Below are positions 1 through 10,988 of a stretch of 64,000 bases of DNA, in pieces. The number at the start of each line of letters is the position of its first letter. The first letter of the stretch is position 1. The notes below the pieces were generated by a model. That model ran no database searches, was not told where the DNA came from, and saw nothing but the letters and a program-made list of their open reading frames with translations. The stretch spans positions 2,857,285 through 2,921,284 of the forward strand of contig CM046870.1 in the NCBI GenBank assembly GCA_025617745.1, given 5' to 3'. The position numbers were made by a program, and so were the translations under genes. The DNA is from Heliocidaris erythrogramma (Eukaryota > Echinodermata > Echinoidea > Camarodonta > Echinometridae).

Positions 1-481
1 CATGCCGGTTTTTATTAAGACCAGGCTAAAAGAAAAGAAAAGTGAAATATGGAGGAGCCCAATGAGAAAGCTACGCTTGTGAGTTAGAGATTCCAAATAG
101 TAAGATTTATAATAGTGTATAAAAAAATTATTAATTCATTTATTATTATTTTTTTAATATGGATAATTTTTTTGCATCGCAATAATCGAGTTCGCATTTA
201 GATAAATCATATTGGATATCACGGTCACTTTCATTCCAGCAATAATATTATAACAATTCCCATTATTTGAATAAATAATCATTTCCTATGCTCGACCTCG
301 ATCCTGCTTCATGTCTTTTTTTTTTGACCTCCTTCCGAGTGTGTGAAGTTATAGGAAGTTATATTATGTTCATGATATTGCTAAAGTATCATGAATCCAT
401 AACCCGATTCACATTTAAAGTGTCAGTATCCGTGATATTTTCTCTGATCCAAACCATAATAGGGCTATCAGATTCATAATT

Positions 482-1141
482 TGTGACCCGACACCTCAAA
501 ACCTACAATAAGTCGCCAAAATTATTTTTTTGTTTTATACATTTTCCGAAAGTAGAGATTCTCAGCTTTCCAATGGTATATCACTTGCCTAGTTTACTCA
601 ATGATAACACCTTTAAATATCACATTTAGAATCAGTATGTAACCAGCAATCAATAACTCCTATTCAGAGAAAATGGCCATTTAAGTTTGGAACAAAAGAG
701 TGCTAAACCTTCGCTCTCTCTGTGCGCCCAAGTAAAACTGGGTATTCAAATGGCCATAGCAACTGGTATGAAGGGATTATCAGATTAGGCTGAATTTTGG
801 CACACTGCTCCAGGAGGACCTATTCATTACTCACTCCAAAAATCAATTTAATACCTTTAGAGGTAAAGTAGTAATTTGGCATTGAATGAAAGTATTACAA
901 AAGCTCTCCAAACATTCATTAGCTCGACAGGTGAAAAAAGGAGTCATTTTAAAATGCCCCCAAAACATATTTCTAAGTCGAATTACGACTCACAAACTTG
1001 AGACACGATAGAATGATAATGAAACTACCCATTTCTATCAAAAACAGAAAATCGACTGATCCAAGCAAATTTACTATTTTGGGCTGTTTGCTACGTTGTG
1101 GTCCGTGCGACTTATTGTAGGTTTTGAGGCGGCGGGTCACA
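482..1141. mobile_element. Non-autonomous TIR element, copy 1
   Basis: A 660-bp unit is bounded by inverted repeats of about 33 bp: TGTGACCCGACACCTCAAAA starts the left end, and its near reverse complement ends at 1141 with GGCGGGTCACA. It has no coding capacity and behaves like a MITE. Its interior (about 740-830) resembles, in reverse orientation, the interior of the element at 38315-40713, which has nearly the same termini, so both belong to one family. The flanking dinucleotide TT on both sides may be a target duplication, but is too short to be sure. The transposon superfamily cannot be assigned. Confidence 0.75.
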
Positions 1142-1546
1142 TTTATTCTACTCGCAGACTAAACACTTTATTTGTGATATAAATTGCTATTGCATATACT
1201 TCGTCATAACAATTTGCGCATGTGCAGATAAAGTTCAATTGTACTGTGTACGCTCTGTCGGTTTGTACGCACCACGATGGTGCGCACCAGTATAATTAGT
1301 ATACACCTTAATATAGCGCTCCACCGAAACAAATTACGCGTACGAGTACAAGTGAGGTCATTTCAGAATCATTTTGTACCACGAACTGGCTTATTCATAC
1401 ATACCTAGACATGATCACTGGCGTAATCTTTACGGATCACGCGCCCCCAAATCCTTGCCATTGTGATTACTTCATTGAATTCTTGTATTATATTCATACT
1501 ATAGGTTTTTTCGCACTTAGTGCATGCAAGAATATAAATAGTTCAT

Positions 1547-2830
1547 TCAATTTCGTTATAGGTCATTCAAAAAGTCGAACTAGTCATTCAAAATCGCCAT
1601 AGGGCAGCCAAAAATTCGTAATGGGCAGTCAGATTCGCCATAGAACAAGCAAAAATGTAAAAATGTCATTCAAATTCGCCATAGTGCATTCAAATTAGCG
1701 CGGAAGAACACGTGACTGAAGATAAAACATTCAATTTTGCCATAGGGTATTCATGTTACTATTTTAGCTCTGTATTCACATGATTTGTAAAAAGTAATAC
1801 ATATAAGAATAATTATAATTATGTACATTGTTTGTTAAACATTTAAAAATTAAATTCTTTAGGAATGTCCTCTGATTTCTTTCAACTCACATTTTGCTTG
1901 TCGAGTTTCTGCATTATTTATGTTAGAAAGGTCTGTTTGCGCAACATTTAACACTTTTTTTGTTAACGTTCTATTTTTTATCTGCGAGATCTTTTTCAAA
2001 CATTCTTTGCGCGTTCTCCCAGCGTTACATGGCCCGTGAAATCATCAATGGCTGAAAAAGAGACTGAGTTTTGAGCTTTGAACTTTAACATTTTGATGAA
2101 AAGATTCTTTTACATGATGAAAGTCTTAATATGAGATAAAAACAGAAAAAGTTAATGTTAACCATATGAAAGAAGAAAATCCTGATATCGTACACATCCT
2201 ATGATTTATGTCTCTAATCAATACATGTAATTGATGAGATGATGCTAAATAACACAAGACAATACACATTATGAAAGAAAATTTATAAAGATAAAAAGGC
2301 ATATGAAATAACATATAAACATACAAAATTTGCTTAAATTTACTAACTAGCCCAATAAGGAGCACGACAGTAAGCCGATACAGTTGCTTTTGTCCGCTCC
2401 TTGGGCCGTGTGATGAATATGAAAAGAATGACCCCCCCCCCAGCTTAAAAAAAAAACGGAGTAAGCTCATAAAGTGAAAGAATGTGTAAACATGAAAAAG
2501 CCAGTGAAAAAAAAAAAAAAAACAATACATGTGCTATAAAATTGGACGCACAATTTGTATAACTGGATGCCCAATGGCGAAATTGAACGCTCTAACTTAG
2601 CTCGAGGGGGTTTCACGGGTGAACTTGGTTGCACTATGTATGAATTTGTATGACAAATGGCGAATGTGGTTGCCCTAAAGCGAATACGAATGGAAATTGA
2701 CCATCTTGGCTGCACTATAGCGAATTTGAATGGCGATTGGTGGTGTTGGCTGCCCTATCCGCGAAATTGAATGACCTATTTACTTTTTCTCATGCACTAT
2801 AGGCAAAATTGGACGGGAAAACCTATATTA
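1547..2830. repeat. Degenerate foldback repeat with short tandem units
   Basis: From about 1547 to 1760 a degenerate unit of about 20-25 bp recurs (core TTCAAATTCGCCATAGGGCA). From about 2530 to 2830 the same unit recurs in reverse orientation (core TATAGCGAATTTGAATGGC). The middle holds AT-rich unique DNA, a C-tract near 2431 and an A-tract near 2505. The layout resembles foldback elements whose inverted arms are arrays of short repeats. No coding sequence is visible. Confidence 0.55.
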
Positions 2831-2909
2831 TTCATACTTTGATAATATTCACTATTGATTGTCATGTATGATTTATTGTAATTTGTTAAAGAAAAATAAG
2901 AGTGGAAAA

Positions 2910-3072
2910 ATAAATTAAAATCAAATCAAATCAAGTCCGCAGGGTTAATGCACTAGAAGTTTTTGAGTTTTGAAATGCGCAAATTTTCCAAAGCTCGGTC
3001 GCTTTGCTCCCTCGCATAATTATTTTCTTTCAGGATCTCAGAATTTCGCTCCCCCAGTATATAGTTCTTAGT

Positions 3073-3105
<33 letters not shown>

Positions 3106-3567
3106 AAACTTCAGTGTTTTCCCCGGTCGCCATAATCCCATAGATGCGCCACTGGCTTTGCTCCCTCGCATGTAAAATGTTTCGTCCCTAACCCAGTCTG
3201 GGCGTCGAACTATAACTTTCGCCTAAATAAATTGTTTGCTACAAGCCGTTATCTTTTTCTCAAATTTGCTAAATCGTCAGAGCTTTCGCGCTTCACGCGG
3301 GAAGGGGTAACCCCCTCCCCCACCCTTGGGGAACACGCTTTACGTACGCTTTACGTGCTCATCACCAATTTTGCACTCTTCGCGTGGTCCACAACCTCCC
3401 CCAAAGGAAATCCTGGGTGTGCGGTTGGATCCTTCACTTCTGCCCCCCCCCTACTGAAAAATCTGGTACTGATCGAAAAGCCTATCTTTTCAAAGTTCAT
3501 ATAATTACAAAATTAAACTGATATAGTGTTAAGAGTTTTAGTGGAAAATTCTCTTTTTTTATCTCAG
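2910..3567. other. Non-coding DNA with tail-like repeat and G-tract
   Basis: An (AAATC)n stretch at about 2917-2935 looks like the 3' tail of a retroelement. A run of 31 G lies at 3073-3103. The phrase GCTTTGCTCCCTCGCAT occurs twice, near 3000 and near 3153. No exon was found. The region lies just upstream of the first visible sulfotransferase exon, so it is probably intronic. Confidence 0.5.
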
Positions 3568-3662
3568 CTCCTCAAGGATCTTGGTTTGAAAACGTGTTGC
3601 CATTTTGGAGGAGACGAAATCATCCAAATGTTCTCTTTCTCAAGTACGAGGATATGAAGAAG
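3568..3662 (+). CDS. Cytosolic sulfotransferase, internal exon (95 nt)
   Basis: SULT enzymes transfer sulfonate from PAPS to hydroxyl or amino groups of small molecules in the cytosol. This exon encodes GSWFENVLPFWRRRN followed by HPNVLFLKYEDMKK. That matches the family block in which a Gly-Ser-Trp helix is followed by the hydrophobic strand and the conserved Tyr-Glu-Asp-Met. The exon is preceded by a polypyrimidine tract and AG at 3566-3567 and followed by the donor GT at 3663. It starts with two bases completing a codon begun in the previous exon. Its length, 95 nt, equals the corresponding exon of vertebrate SULT1 genes. The upstream exons, including the 127-nt one that should precede it, were not found and probably lie left of the window. 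The substrate cannot be deduced. Confidence 0.9.
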
Positions 3663-4051
3663 GTCAGATATTTTTAGAGTCTACTCTCTTATACTATGAT
3701 GAACAGGCAATGTGAAATTTATTCCGTGAATTTCATACATTTCCACTGAATTCGTTTCTTTAACCCTTTTTATTCTTAAAATCAAATTTCTTTCATTACA
3801 CGCCCAAGAAAAAATATAATCCTTTTTGATATGTTTACCTTTTTTTCCTTAACACTTTTTTCTTTTAACCGGGCATGACTCGTGTCTACTTTATAGCGAT
3901 AACAACTACCCTCGATAACAGGTACCGCTGATATCTACTCCTTAAGAACAACACTACCCCTTTAGACTGCAGATCTACGAGTTTAGTAGGCCGGGGTAGA
4001 TATCCGGAAAAAGGTGGGAGGGGCGGGGGCGGAGAAGTAGCTTTACCTATT

Positions 4052-4225
4052 GCCTGTTGCACACATAGAGTCAGGGGCGTCGCTAGAGGTGGGAAAAAGG
4101 AGCGGGAAAAAGGGAAAGGGAAGAGGAAAGGGAAAAGAGAAAAGAGAAAGGAAAGGAAAACAAAAACAGAAAGAAAAGAAGGAAAGGAAAAGGGCAGGAA
4201 AGAAAAAAGAAGGAAAAAGTGGCAA
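4052..4225. repeat. Purine-rich low-complexity tract
   Basis: The + strand is almost pure A and G (GGGAAA/GAAAGG variants) from about 4085 to 4220. Long apparent reading frames here are artefacts of composition (Lys/Arg/Gly on one strand, Phe/Ser/Pro on the other). It lies in the first visible sulfotransferase intron. Confidence 0.85.
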
Positions 4226-4601
4226 AAGGCGTCCCCCTTCGGCGATGGGTTGCCCCCAAGGATTTTTAAAGTTCCAATATTCTGGCAACACCTCTTTATA
4301 TTCGGGCAGCGAAGATAAAGAATATCCACATATTTGGGCAGCGAGGTTCCCGGATAAAATTATGGAAGTTCTGTATGTAACTTCTGTACATTTTGACCAC
4401 GACAAAAAACCAAAAAAAAAATAGAAACTGAAAAGTTGATATTCGTGCAAAATGCGTCAGCCCCCTCCTTGCGATGTGGGCCTGTATGATCAATATCTCC
4501 ACATCTGTCATTTTATTTTATTATTATATTTTGTGGGGGATGGGGAGATTAGGGTGCAGCATTTTTACTTTGTACATAATCACATAATGTCCCTCTATGT
4601 G

Positions 4602-5150
4602 GCCGGTGTAGCGGCACATACGGTTCTAATGCAGATATCGTTTTACCTCGGAACCATATCTGCCAGATAAGGTGTATTGTATATTGGCAGATTTGTACGA
4701 GGCACTCTCGTGCCTAAGTAATAGACGTGTCTAAGTGATTCAAATTTATGGATGTTTCTTTCCTGGGGACCTAGTAACGAGGTATTCCATTAACCTGCTA
4801 TTAATGAATGAACTACAATACTTGGAATCCAGGTTGCATACATTATTTGGTGCTATGTCTAGGTACGGTATCTGCCGGGGTTGGAACATGATCCGCCGGT
4901 GTAGCGGCACATACGGTTCTCCGGCAGATACCGTATCCGCCGGCAGATATCGTTCTACCTCGGAACCATATCTGCCGGATAAGGTGTATTGTATATTGGC
5001 AGATTTGTACGAGGCACTCTCGTGCCTAAGTAATAGACGTGTCTAAGTGATTCAAATTTATGGATGTTTCTTTCCTGGGGTGTTCCATTAATGAATGAAC
5101 TACAATACTTGGAATCCAGTTTGCATTATTTGTTGCCATGTCTAGGTACG
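4602..5150. repeat. Direct duplication of about 290 bp
   Basis: A segment beginning GGTGTAGCGGCACATACGGT is present twice, from about 4608 and from about 4899. Both copies continue through a GGCAGATTTGTACGAGGCAC block and a TTTATGGATGTTTCTTTCCT block. The second copy is slightly shorter. The duplicated segment shares the TATCTGCCG word with the adjoining 74-bp array, so the two probably arose together. No protein is encoded. Confidence 0.8.
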
Positions 5151-5548
5151 GTATCTGCCGGGGTTGGAACATGATCCGCCGGCAGATAGTGTTCTTGGCC
5201 GTTTTTAGAACGGTATCTGCCGATCCCCGTATCTGCCGCTACACCCGCATGACCGACAGATAGTGTACTTGGCCGTTTTTAGAACGGTATCTGCCGATCC
5301 CCGTATCTGCCGCTACACCGGCATGACCGACAGATAGTGTACTTGGCCGTTTTTAGAACGGTATCTGCCGATCCCCGTATCTGCCGCTACACCCGCATGA
5401 CCGGCAGATAGTGTACTTGGCCGTTTTTAGAACGGTATCTGCCGATCCCCGTATCTGCCGCTACACCGGCATGACCGACAGATAGTGTACTTGGCCGTTT
5501 TTAGAACGGTATATGCCGATCCCCGTATCTGCCGCTACACCGGCTTCA
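5151..5548. repeat. 74-bp tandem satellite, about 5 units
   Basis: The word CAGATAGTGT(T/A)CTTGGCCG recurs at 5183, 5257, 5331, 5405 and 5479, giving an exact 74-bp period with very few substitutions. Each unit contains the short inverted words GGCAGATA and TATCTGCC, and GGCCGTTTTTAGAACGGTAT, so single units can fold. The high identity implies recent amplification or homogenisation. It is intronic in the sulfotransferase gene. Confidence 0.92.
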
Positions 5549-5679
5549 AAGTCAGCACCAGCCAGTGACGCCGTCCTATGTTATTCAAATGAGGCATCTT
5601 GTGCGATGGGTATAAGCAAAGATCGTATAACGTTGAAGATATAGGGCAGTTCAAGGGATTGATGAAACATCAAAATCGG

Positions 5680-5895
5680 TGCTCGGGGAAGTGAGTCAAA
5701 CAGCGTTGCGTACGTAAACTGACCCATTGAATGTGTAGAAACTATTTGAGGAAAGTGACATGGGGGGGGGGGGGGGGTGAAATACCCTCAACTCGTTACA
5801 GTATTTCAGCACCCTGGGTCATTTCTCCCACATAGTTTCTACACAGCCAATGCGTAAGTTTACCTACCCAACGCTGTTGGGCGCCCTTCCCCATG
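5680..5895. repeat. Short hairpin element with G16 at its apex
   Basis: The left arm (5699-5745) begins AACAGCGTTGCGTACGTAAA, and the right arm (5832-5878) is its near reverse complement ending in AACGCTGTT. A run of 16 G (5762-5777) sits in the loop. No coding sequence is present. Similar G-tract hairpins occur at 21342-21415 and 25430-25552. Confidence 0.75.
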
Positions 5896-6127
5896 GCCCC
5901 TTCCTTTTGCCCACTTCCGTTACATAAAATCGGTGAAGTGTCCTATCTCTCTAGTTACAGGATCTTTGGCACCGCACAAGGGAACAGATGCAAGGGGTGG
6001 TTGTCCGTATGTGATAATATACATGTGTTTGTCAACAGGTGCAGGATATAGTTATCCTAGAATCGCTCAGAGTGGTTCAAATATTTGTGGTTGGTCAAAG
6101 AATTCTTAACTTTTATACTATTTTCAG

Positions 6128-6308
6128 GATCTTCCCAGGGCAGTAAGACAGATTGCTGAATTCATGGGCAAATCACTATCAGATGACATCGTACAGAAGA
6201 TATGCGATGCGTCCACATTCAAAGCGATGAAGAAAAACCCGACCTCAAATCCAGACTCTCTTATCCCCTCTAAAGCAATGGAGGGTGGACAGTCTTTCAT
6301 GAGAAAAG
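6128..6308 (+). CDS. Cytosolic sulfotransferase, penultimate exon (181 nt)
   Basis: This exon continues the sulfotransferase frame from 3662. It encodes DLPRAVRQIAEFMGKSLSDD near the start and ends GGQSFMRKG. The last residues begin the RKGxxGDW block that contacts the PAPS phosphate in this family. The acceptor is TTTTCAG ending at 6127, and the donor GT is at 6309-6310. The final G is the first base of a split glycine codon. At 181 nt the exon is exactly the size of the homologous vertebrate SULT1 exon and has the same phase. No stop or frameshift is present, which supports a live gene rather than a processed copy. The flanking introns are about 2.5 and 4.7 kb and full of repeats. Confidence 0.93.
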
Positions 6309-6701
6309 GTATTCATCATGATGCTGTGTGTGTCTGCTTTTTCTTTTTTTCATGCACATGTAACACGATAAGAACTTCTTTCGAAAAATAAACTCAAGGG
6401 CAATTTCAAAGGCCTATTGTACTGCCCATAGAAATCAGGCTCGGATTATTTAATACACCATTGTCATGATTGTAATGTTCGCACATTTCTAAAGGTGATG
6501 GACATGCAGGGCTGTTGAATCACGTGTCCCTTGTGCGCTCTAAGAAATAAGGGTAGGGATGTACATTCGATCGAAGCTCGCGCCATAGCGCCACGCCAGT
6601 CAAAGGCTGCTAGACTCTGATATCAGTCGCTTCCACGGTATTTATCACAGAAATGGCCAGGCTAGCGTTTAAAAAAAATTGCGCCGCCTGCACATACATG
6701 T

Positions 6702-7577
6702 CCCTAATAGCAGAAAGTGGTAAAAATTACGTGATATTTACGTCGTGGTTTTCGTCTTTTTTACGTCCTGTAATTACGTCAATAAGACGACAACTTGCAC
6801 CAACGCAAGACGTCAAGAGGACGTCTTATATTGACGTCATCTGTACACTGCAAAAACTGAAGTGCTGAGCACTTTGTGAAGGCATGCATAGGGACTGCAC
6901 TCAGAGTGCTATTGAATGCACACAACGTGCTATTTCAGCACTTTCACGGGAGCTGAAAAAAAAAATGATTTGGGCGAGCTTCGAACCAGGGTCCGCTGAT
7001 CGAGAATTGGTGGCATTACCGCTAGACTAACTCACATTGTACGATTTAGAGCAGAAATTGTTACATAGTGAATTTACGACACCACATAGTTCATGTAATC
7101 TACTTGACTCCCATGACTAAACTGGATTGCAAGAAGCATTTGTTAGTCCATCGGTAACGTCAGCGGCTCTCAATCAGCGGAACCTGGTTCGAGGCTCGCC
7201 ACGGTCACATTTTTTTTTTGCTGGTAAATTAGCACACTACAAGTGCTATAAACAGCATTTTTGTACAAGACGTAGAGATGACGTCAAAATAAGACGTCCT
7301 CTTGACGTCTTGCGTTGGTGTAAGTTGTCGTCTTATTGACGTAATTACAGGACGTAAAAAAGACGAAAACCGCGACGTAAATATCACGTCATTTTTAACA
7401 CTTTCTGCTATCAGGGAAGAGGAATGAAGACGTAGAGATGACGTCAAAATAAGACGTTCTCTTGACGTCTTGCGTTGGTGCAAGTTGTCGTCTTATTGAC
7501 GTAATTACAGGACGTAAAAAAGACGAAAACCATGACGTAAATATCACGTCATTTTTTCACACTTTCTGCTATCAGGG
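6702..7577. mobile_element. Hairpin MITE with CRE-like arms; one arm duplicated
   Basis: The left end CCCTAATAGCAGAAAGTG (6702-6719) is inverted at the right end (ACTTTCTGCTATCAGGG, 7561-7577). The left arm (6702-6840) pairs with two consecutive direct copies of the right arm (7269-7417 and 7429-7577), each ending CTGCTATCAGGG. The arms are rich in ACGTC, and each carries a full TGACGTCA palindrome (near 6832, 7275 and 7439). The centre (6850-7260) is a second palindrome with two tRNA-like box-B words. No protein is encoded. It is intronic in the sulfotransferase gene. Confidence 0.8.
6960..7205. repeat. Two inverted tRNA-like SINE heads
   Basis: On the - strand, about 7035 down to 6970, TAGTCTAGCGGTAATGCCA resembles box A and GGTTCGAAGCTCG resembles box B. 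On the + strand, about 7143-7200, TTAGTCCATCGGTAACGTCA and GGTTCGAGGCTCGCC do the same. They form an inverted pair at the centre of the hairpin element. Neither folds convincingly as a functional tRNA, so I call them SINE-like Pol III heads. Confidence 0.5.
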
Positions 7578-8486
7578 GTAGTACTTGCGCCCGTCTATGC
7601 GTAGAGTGAGCTCGAGCCGTTTGGTTGCAATTTTTGGAAAATCTGCCACGGCAAGGTTGCAAAAGGTAAACGCGCCGCCCGGGAGCGTCTGCAGTCTGAC
7701 AGCTTGTATTACTCGTACAACTTCAAGTAAGAAAGTATATACTCCACTATCTATCCATATAACAAATATGTATAATAACAATTAGTAAACCTAGCACTTT
7801 CACTTAAAATGATAAAGTCCCGACTGAATTATAAAATGTAACCACGTATTGTTATTTGAATAATTTTTTTCTGACAAAGAAACTATCAAAATGACCCATG
7901 ATAAACTCCCCATATAATTTAAATATTCAATTCAATTCAATTCAATTCAAAACAACATTTACAGTATTTCCTTCCGATTTGTTACATGAGATACAAACAC
8001 AAGAAAACGTTTAAGTGCAATAAATGGAGGAGACATGGTCCCTGAAAAGCATAACAATGCTTGTGATTGGGGATGCCTGTTTACTAAATAAAATACAAAC
8101 AAATCATTAAAACTGTCAAGTAGATATTTTCAATATAGATAACGGGATAAAAGTTAGAGGGATAGGGATAGAAAGAAAGTAAGATAGGATAGAGGATATA
8201 ATACCATGAACAATGTGAGAGATATGTCTGAACATTCTTAAAATGATCACTGTTAATTCTTATATCATGTGCAGATAAGTATTTCCTTTGCTTTCTAAGA
8301 GATTGAAATGTATAAGTACAAGAGATTTAAACATAGGTATAAGAGATTAAAAAGTTGTGATGCGAATTATCCAAAATATATAAAAGTACTGATACGTTGG
8401 TTGCTGTCAGCCTGCAAGCCGGTTTATGTTAGTCTTTGCGGCGCGATTGCTCTCGTGAAACACGTCTTTAAGGAGATTTTTAATTT
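7578..8486. other. Intronic DNA with a LINE/SINE tail (antisense)
   Basis: An (ATTCA)n run at 7926-7950 is the reverse complement of the TTGAA-type tails at 9343 and 9927, so a retroelement 3' end probably runs to the right on the - strand (about 7926-8300). An open stretch at 7572-7781 is open on both strands and has no recognised domain. Nothing else is evident. Confidence 0.4.
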
Positions 8487-9478
8487 AAAGGCCAAGTCCA
8501 CCCTATTAAAAAGTTGATTTGAATAGAGAAAAATCCAACAAGCATAACACTGAAAATTTCATCAAAATAGGATGTAAAATAAGAAAGTTATGGTATTTTA
8601 AAGTTTCGCTTAATTTCGCAAAAACAGTTATATGCACATCCTGCTCAGTATGCAAATGAGGGAACCAGTGACGTCCCCACTCACTATTTCTTTTGTATTT
8701 TATTATGTGAAATATAGAATATTTTAATATCAGCAGATTTCACAATTAGGAAGCTCTCATTGAATTGTGTATAGGTTGCAACAATGGCAGTTACACATGT
8801 TCAGCGAGGAATCAAACCTTGTTTCACATTATAACAAGGAAAAATTAAAATATTTCGTATTTCATGTAATACAATACAAACGAAATAGTGAGTGGGTGAC
8901 GTCACTGGTTCCCTCATTTGCATACTGAGCAGGATGTGCATATAAATGTTTTGCAAAATTAAGCGAAACTTTAAAATCACTTGGAATTCCCTTCCCTCTT
9001 CAATTAAAGAGTCAGTATCGCTGAATGTTTTTAAAAGTAAGTTAAAAGAATTTATTCTTGCAAATTATTGATTGATTTGAACCTTTTATTTATTTTTGTT
9101 TAATTATACGTCTGGCACGTTGTTGTGTATTTTTTTTGTGTGAATGTAATATTGTATTTTGTAATGTTTGGTACGTACATTTAACTTTTTATTAAATCTT
9201 TCTAAGGTCGGCCACATATAAGGGGTGCTTCCTTTCAGGATGCTACCTGCCAAGCAACTTTTTTTATATTTTACTGTACCAATGTATATATTCCATGTAT
9301 GTATGTATTTATAATGTTTTCATTGCTTTGGTAAAATAAAATTGAATTGAATTGAATTGAAAATACCATGTAACTTTCTTATTTTACATCCTATTTTGAT
9401 GAAATTTTCAGTGTTATGCTTGTTGGATTTTTCTCTATTTATTCAAATCAACTTTTTGTTCGGGTGAACTTGGCCTTT
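8487..9478. mobile_element. Palindromic (foldback) MITE interrupted by a LINE fragment
   Basis: The left end AAAGGCCAAGTCCACCC (8487-8503) is inverted at the right end as GGGTGAACTTGGCCTTT (9462-9478). The arms stay complementary for over 150 bp, including the word CATCCTGCTCAGTATGCAAA near 8638 and its complement near 8920. The right arm is split by an insertion at 8978-9359. The element itself has no coding capacity and lies in the long last intron of the sulfotransferase gene. Confidence 0.82.
8978..9359 (+). mobile_element. 5'-truncated LINE 3' end inside the MITE
   Basis: The insertion begins in codons for WNSLPSSIKESVSLNVFKSK and ends that frame in a stop at about 9071. This is the usual carboxyl-terminal tail of non-LTR retrotransposon ORF2 proteins of the Jockey/CR1-like group. 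A 3' UTR and an (ATTGA)n tail follow. The flanks carry the direct repeat AAAAT (8973-8977 and 9360-9364), consistent with target-primed insertion. Only about 30 codons of ORF2 are left, so the copy is dead on arrival. Confidence 0.82.
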
Positions 9479-9479
9479 A

Positions 9480-9950
9480 TAAAGCAAATTTACGACACAA
9501 GCTAATCGAAATGGATTTTCTTTTTCTCATTCATTTCATTTCTATGCTTTTGAATGATAAGGCTTACTCCATAAAATATTGTGACATAAGTGTCAACAAT
9601 GCTGGGGTGGGTATGGAAAACTAATACGTGTACTTCTGATCGAAGTGTGCAGGAGTCAACCTTACACAATTTTGAACCCCGGTTTCTGCAAAGCGGACCC
9701 ATAGGGGTGCAAGATTCCATCCGAGTAGATATAGGCCTACGGGTGCTCCGCCCAAATTTGCACCTAAACTAAGTGAACCATAATTTTCTTAGTGTGTGCT
9801 ATATTTATTTATGGATTTATATGAATGTATTATGTTAAATTAATGTTTTGTATATTTGAAGAAACAACCAGAAAATGATTTCTATGCCAAATGTATCTTT
9901 ATTTTTGGGCGGTATCAATAAATTTGAATTGAATTGAATTGAAATGACTA
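9480..9950. repeat. Retroelement 3' UTR-like remnant with AATTG tail
   Basis: The stretch ends in ATCAATAAATTTGAATTGAA followed by further AATTG repeats (about 9922-9945), very like the tail of the LINE fragment at 9359. Upstream, no reading frame resembles a reverse transcriptase. It is probably a heavily truncated non-LTR element or SINE on the + strand. Confidence 0.45.
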
Positions 9951-10037
9951 TCAGGCGCTTCATAATTCCGAAAATTAATAGAGGTCATAATTCCGGACAT
10001 TTGTTGCATTACAGCGCAGGTAGGAGCATTGTAACGA

Positions 10038-10150
10038 AGGTTCGTAATTCCAAAATTATAAGGTTCGTAATTGCGAAAGTGATGTAGGTTCTATTGAATA
10101 ATTCGGAATTACGAACCTTTGGAATAACGAACCTTTCAAATAATGAACCA
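10038..10150. repeat. Short inverted-repeat cluster
   Basis: The word AAGGTTCGTAATT occurs at about 10038 and 10063 on the + strand. Its complement (AATTACGAACCTT, AATAACGAACCTTT) follows at about 10107 and 10125. The whole can fold into a hairpin, probably a MITE remnant. The 500 bases that follow contain several ACGTAC words but no recognisable gene. Confidence 0.55.
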
Positions 10151-10988
10151 ATTGATCGTGCGTGTTTCTGCATGTGCGTGTCCGCAGCTGCGATCTGCTG
10201 TGGGGAAACTCCTGTGATTCGTACGTCCTTCGTTTATCATGGTCACAACTAGTCGTGCAACTCTCTGCATCTTTCCCTGCATATTGCACCCTCCTCATTA
10301 ACATAACCCTTCTTAGCTGCAAGAACTATTGAGGCAAACTTATACAGCCCCGTACAGTTACAGTGCAACCGAGGCGCGATATGTCACGGCTCCGTTTGGA
10401 GCCATGAGCTCCGTTGGGCCTCCGCCAGAAGCCAGTGCAGGAAGTACGATGGCTGCGCGTGTCACGTGCGTTCAACAAAACACGTACGTAGCCACACGCA
10501 AAAACTGTTCGACATGTCCAACAGCATCCTTGCGTGTCCTGCGTGCTCCTACTTGCTTGGAAAAAACGTGCAGACCCGTACGTGACCAACCCTTAAAACC
10601 ACCAATGTGCTATTGGCGGCCAAAAGGGCCAAAGTTAACAGTTAAAAAAACAGTCTAAATACATGCAGGCAGAAAATCCACAAGAAACAAGTCATTATCG
10701 GAACTAGATATTTCTTGTTATTCTTGTGGTGTCTGCTTTTCGATATTACATTGAAAATACACAAAGTGGCTTAAAACCTGTAATGATGAATCAAATTATA
10801 TGAATAACAGACAATCTCCATTTTTTATTCTTCAAAATTAATACTAACCTCTTGTTTGAGATGTCTGAAGAAAGCTAGGGGCGTTTCCCATTCATTATTC
10901 TGTCTCCCCGTTTCCTCCATCCGCTTCTATTAATTGAAAACGGCACTTCTTTTTCATGCTTTCCCCTCTCTACATATTTATTCCCAAG

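Noticed and set aside
4043..4450. Long overlapping reading frames on both strands
   Set aside because: They follow from the purine-rich tract: Lys/Arg/Gly on one strand, Phe/Ser/Pro on the other. No domain is present.
7572..7781. Open stretch on both strands beside the hairpin element, as a possible exon
   Set aside because: No recognisable domain, unconvincing splice sites and both strands open, so it cannot be told from chance.
10056..10658. Overlapping frames on both strands near 10.3 kb
   Set aside because: Cys/Arg/Thr-rich in all frames, no domain, and located in the last sulfotransferase intron. Probably a repeat with ACGTAC words.
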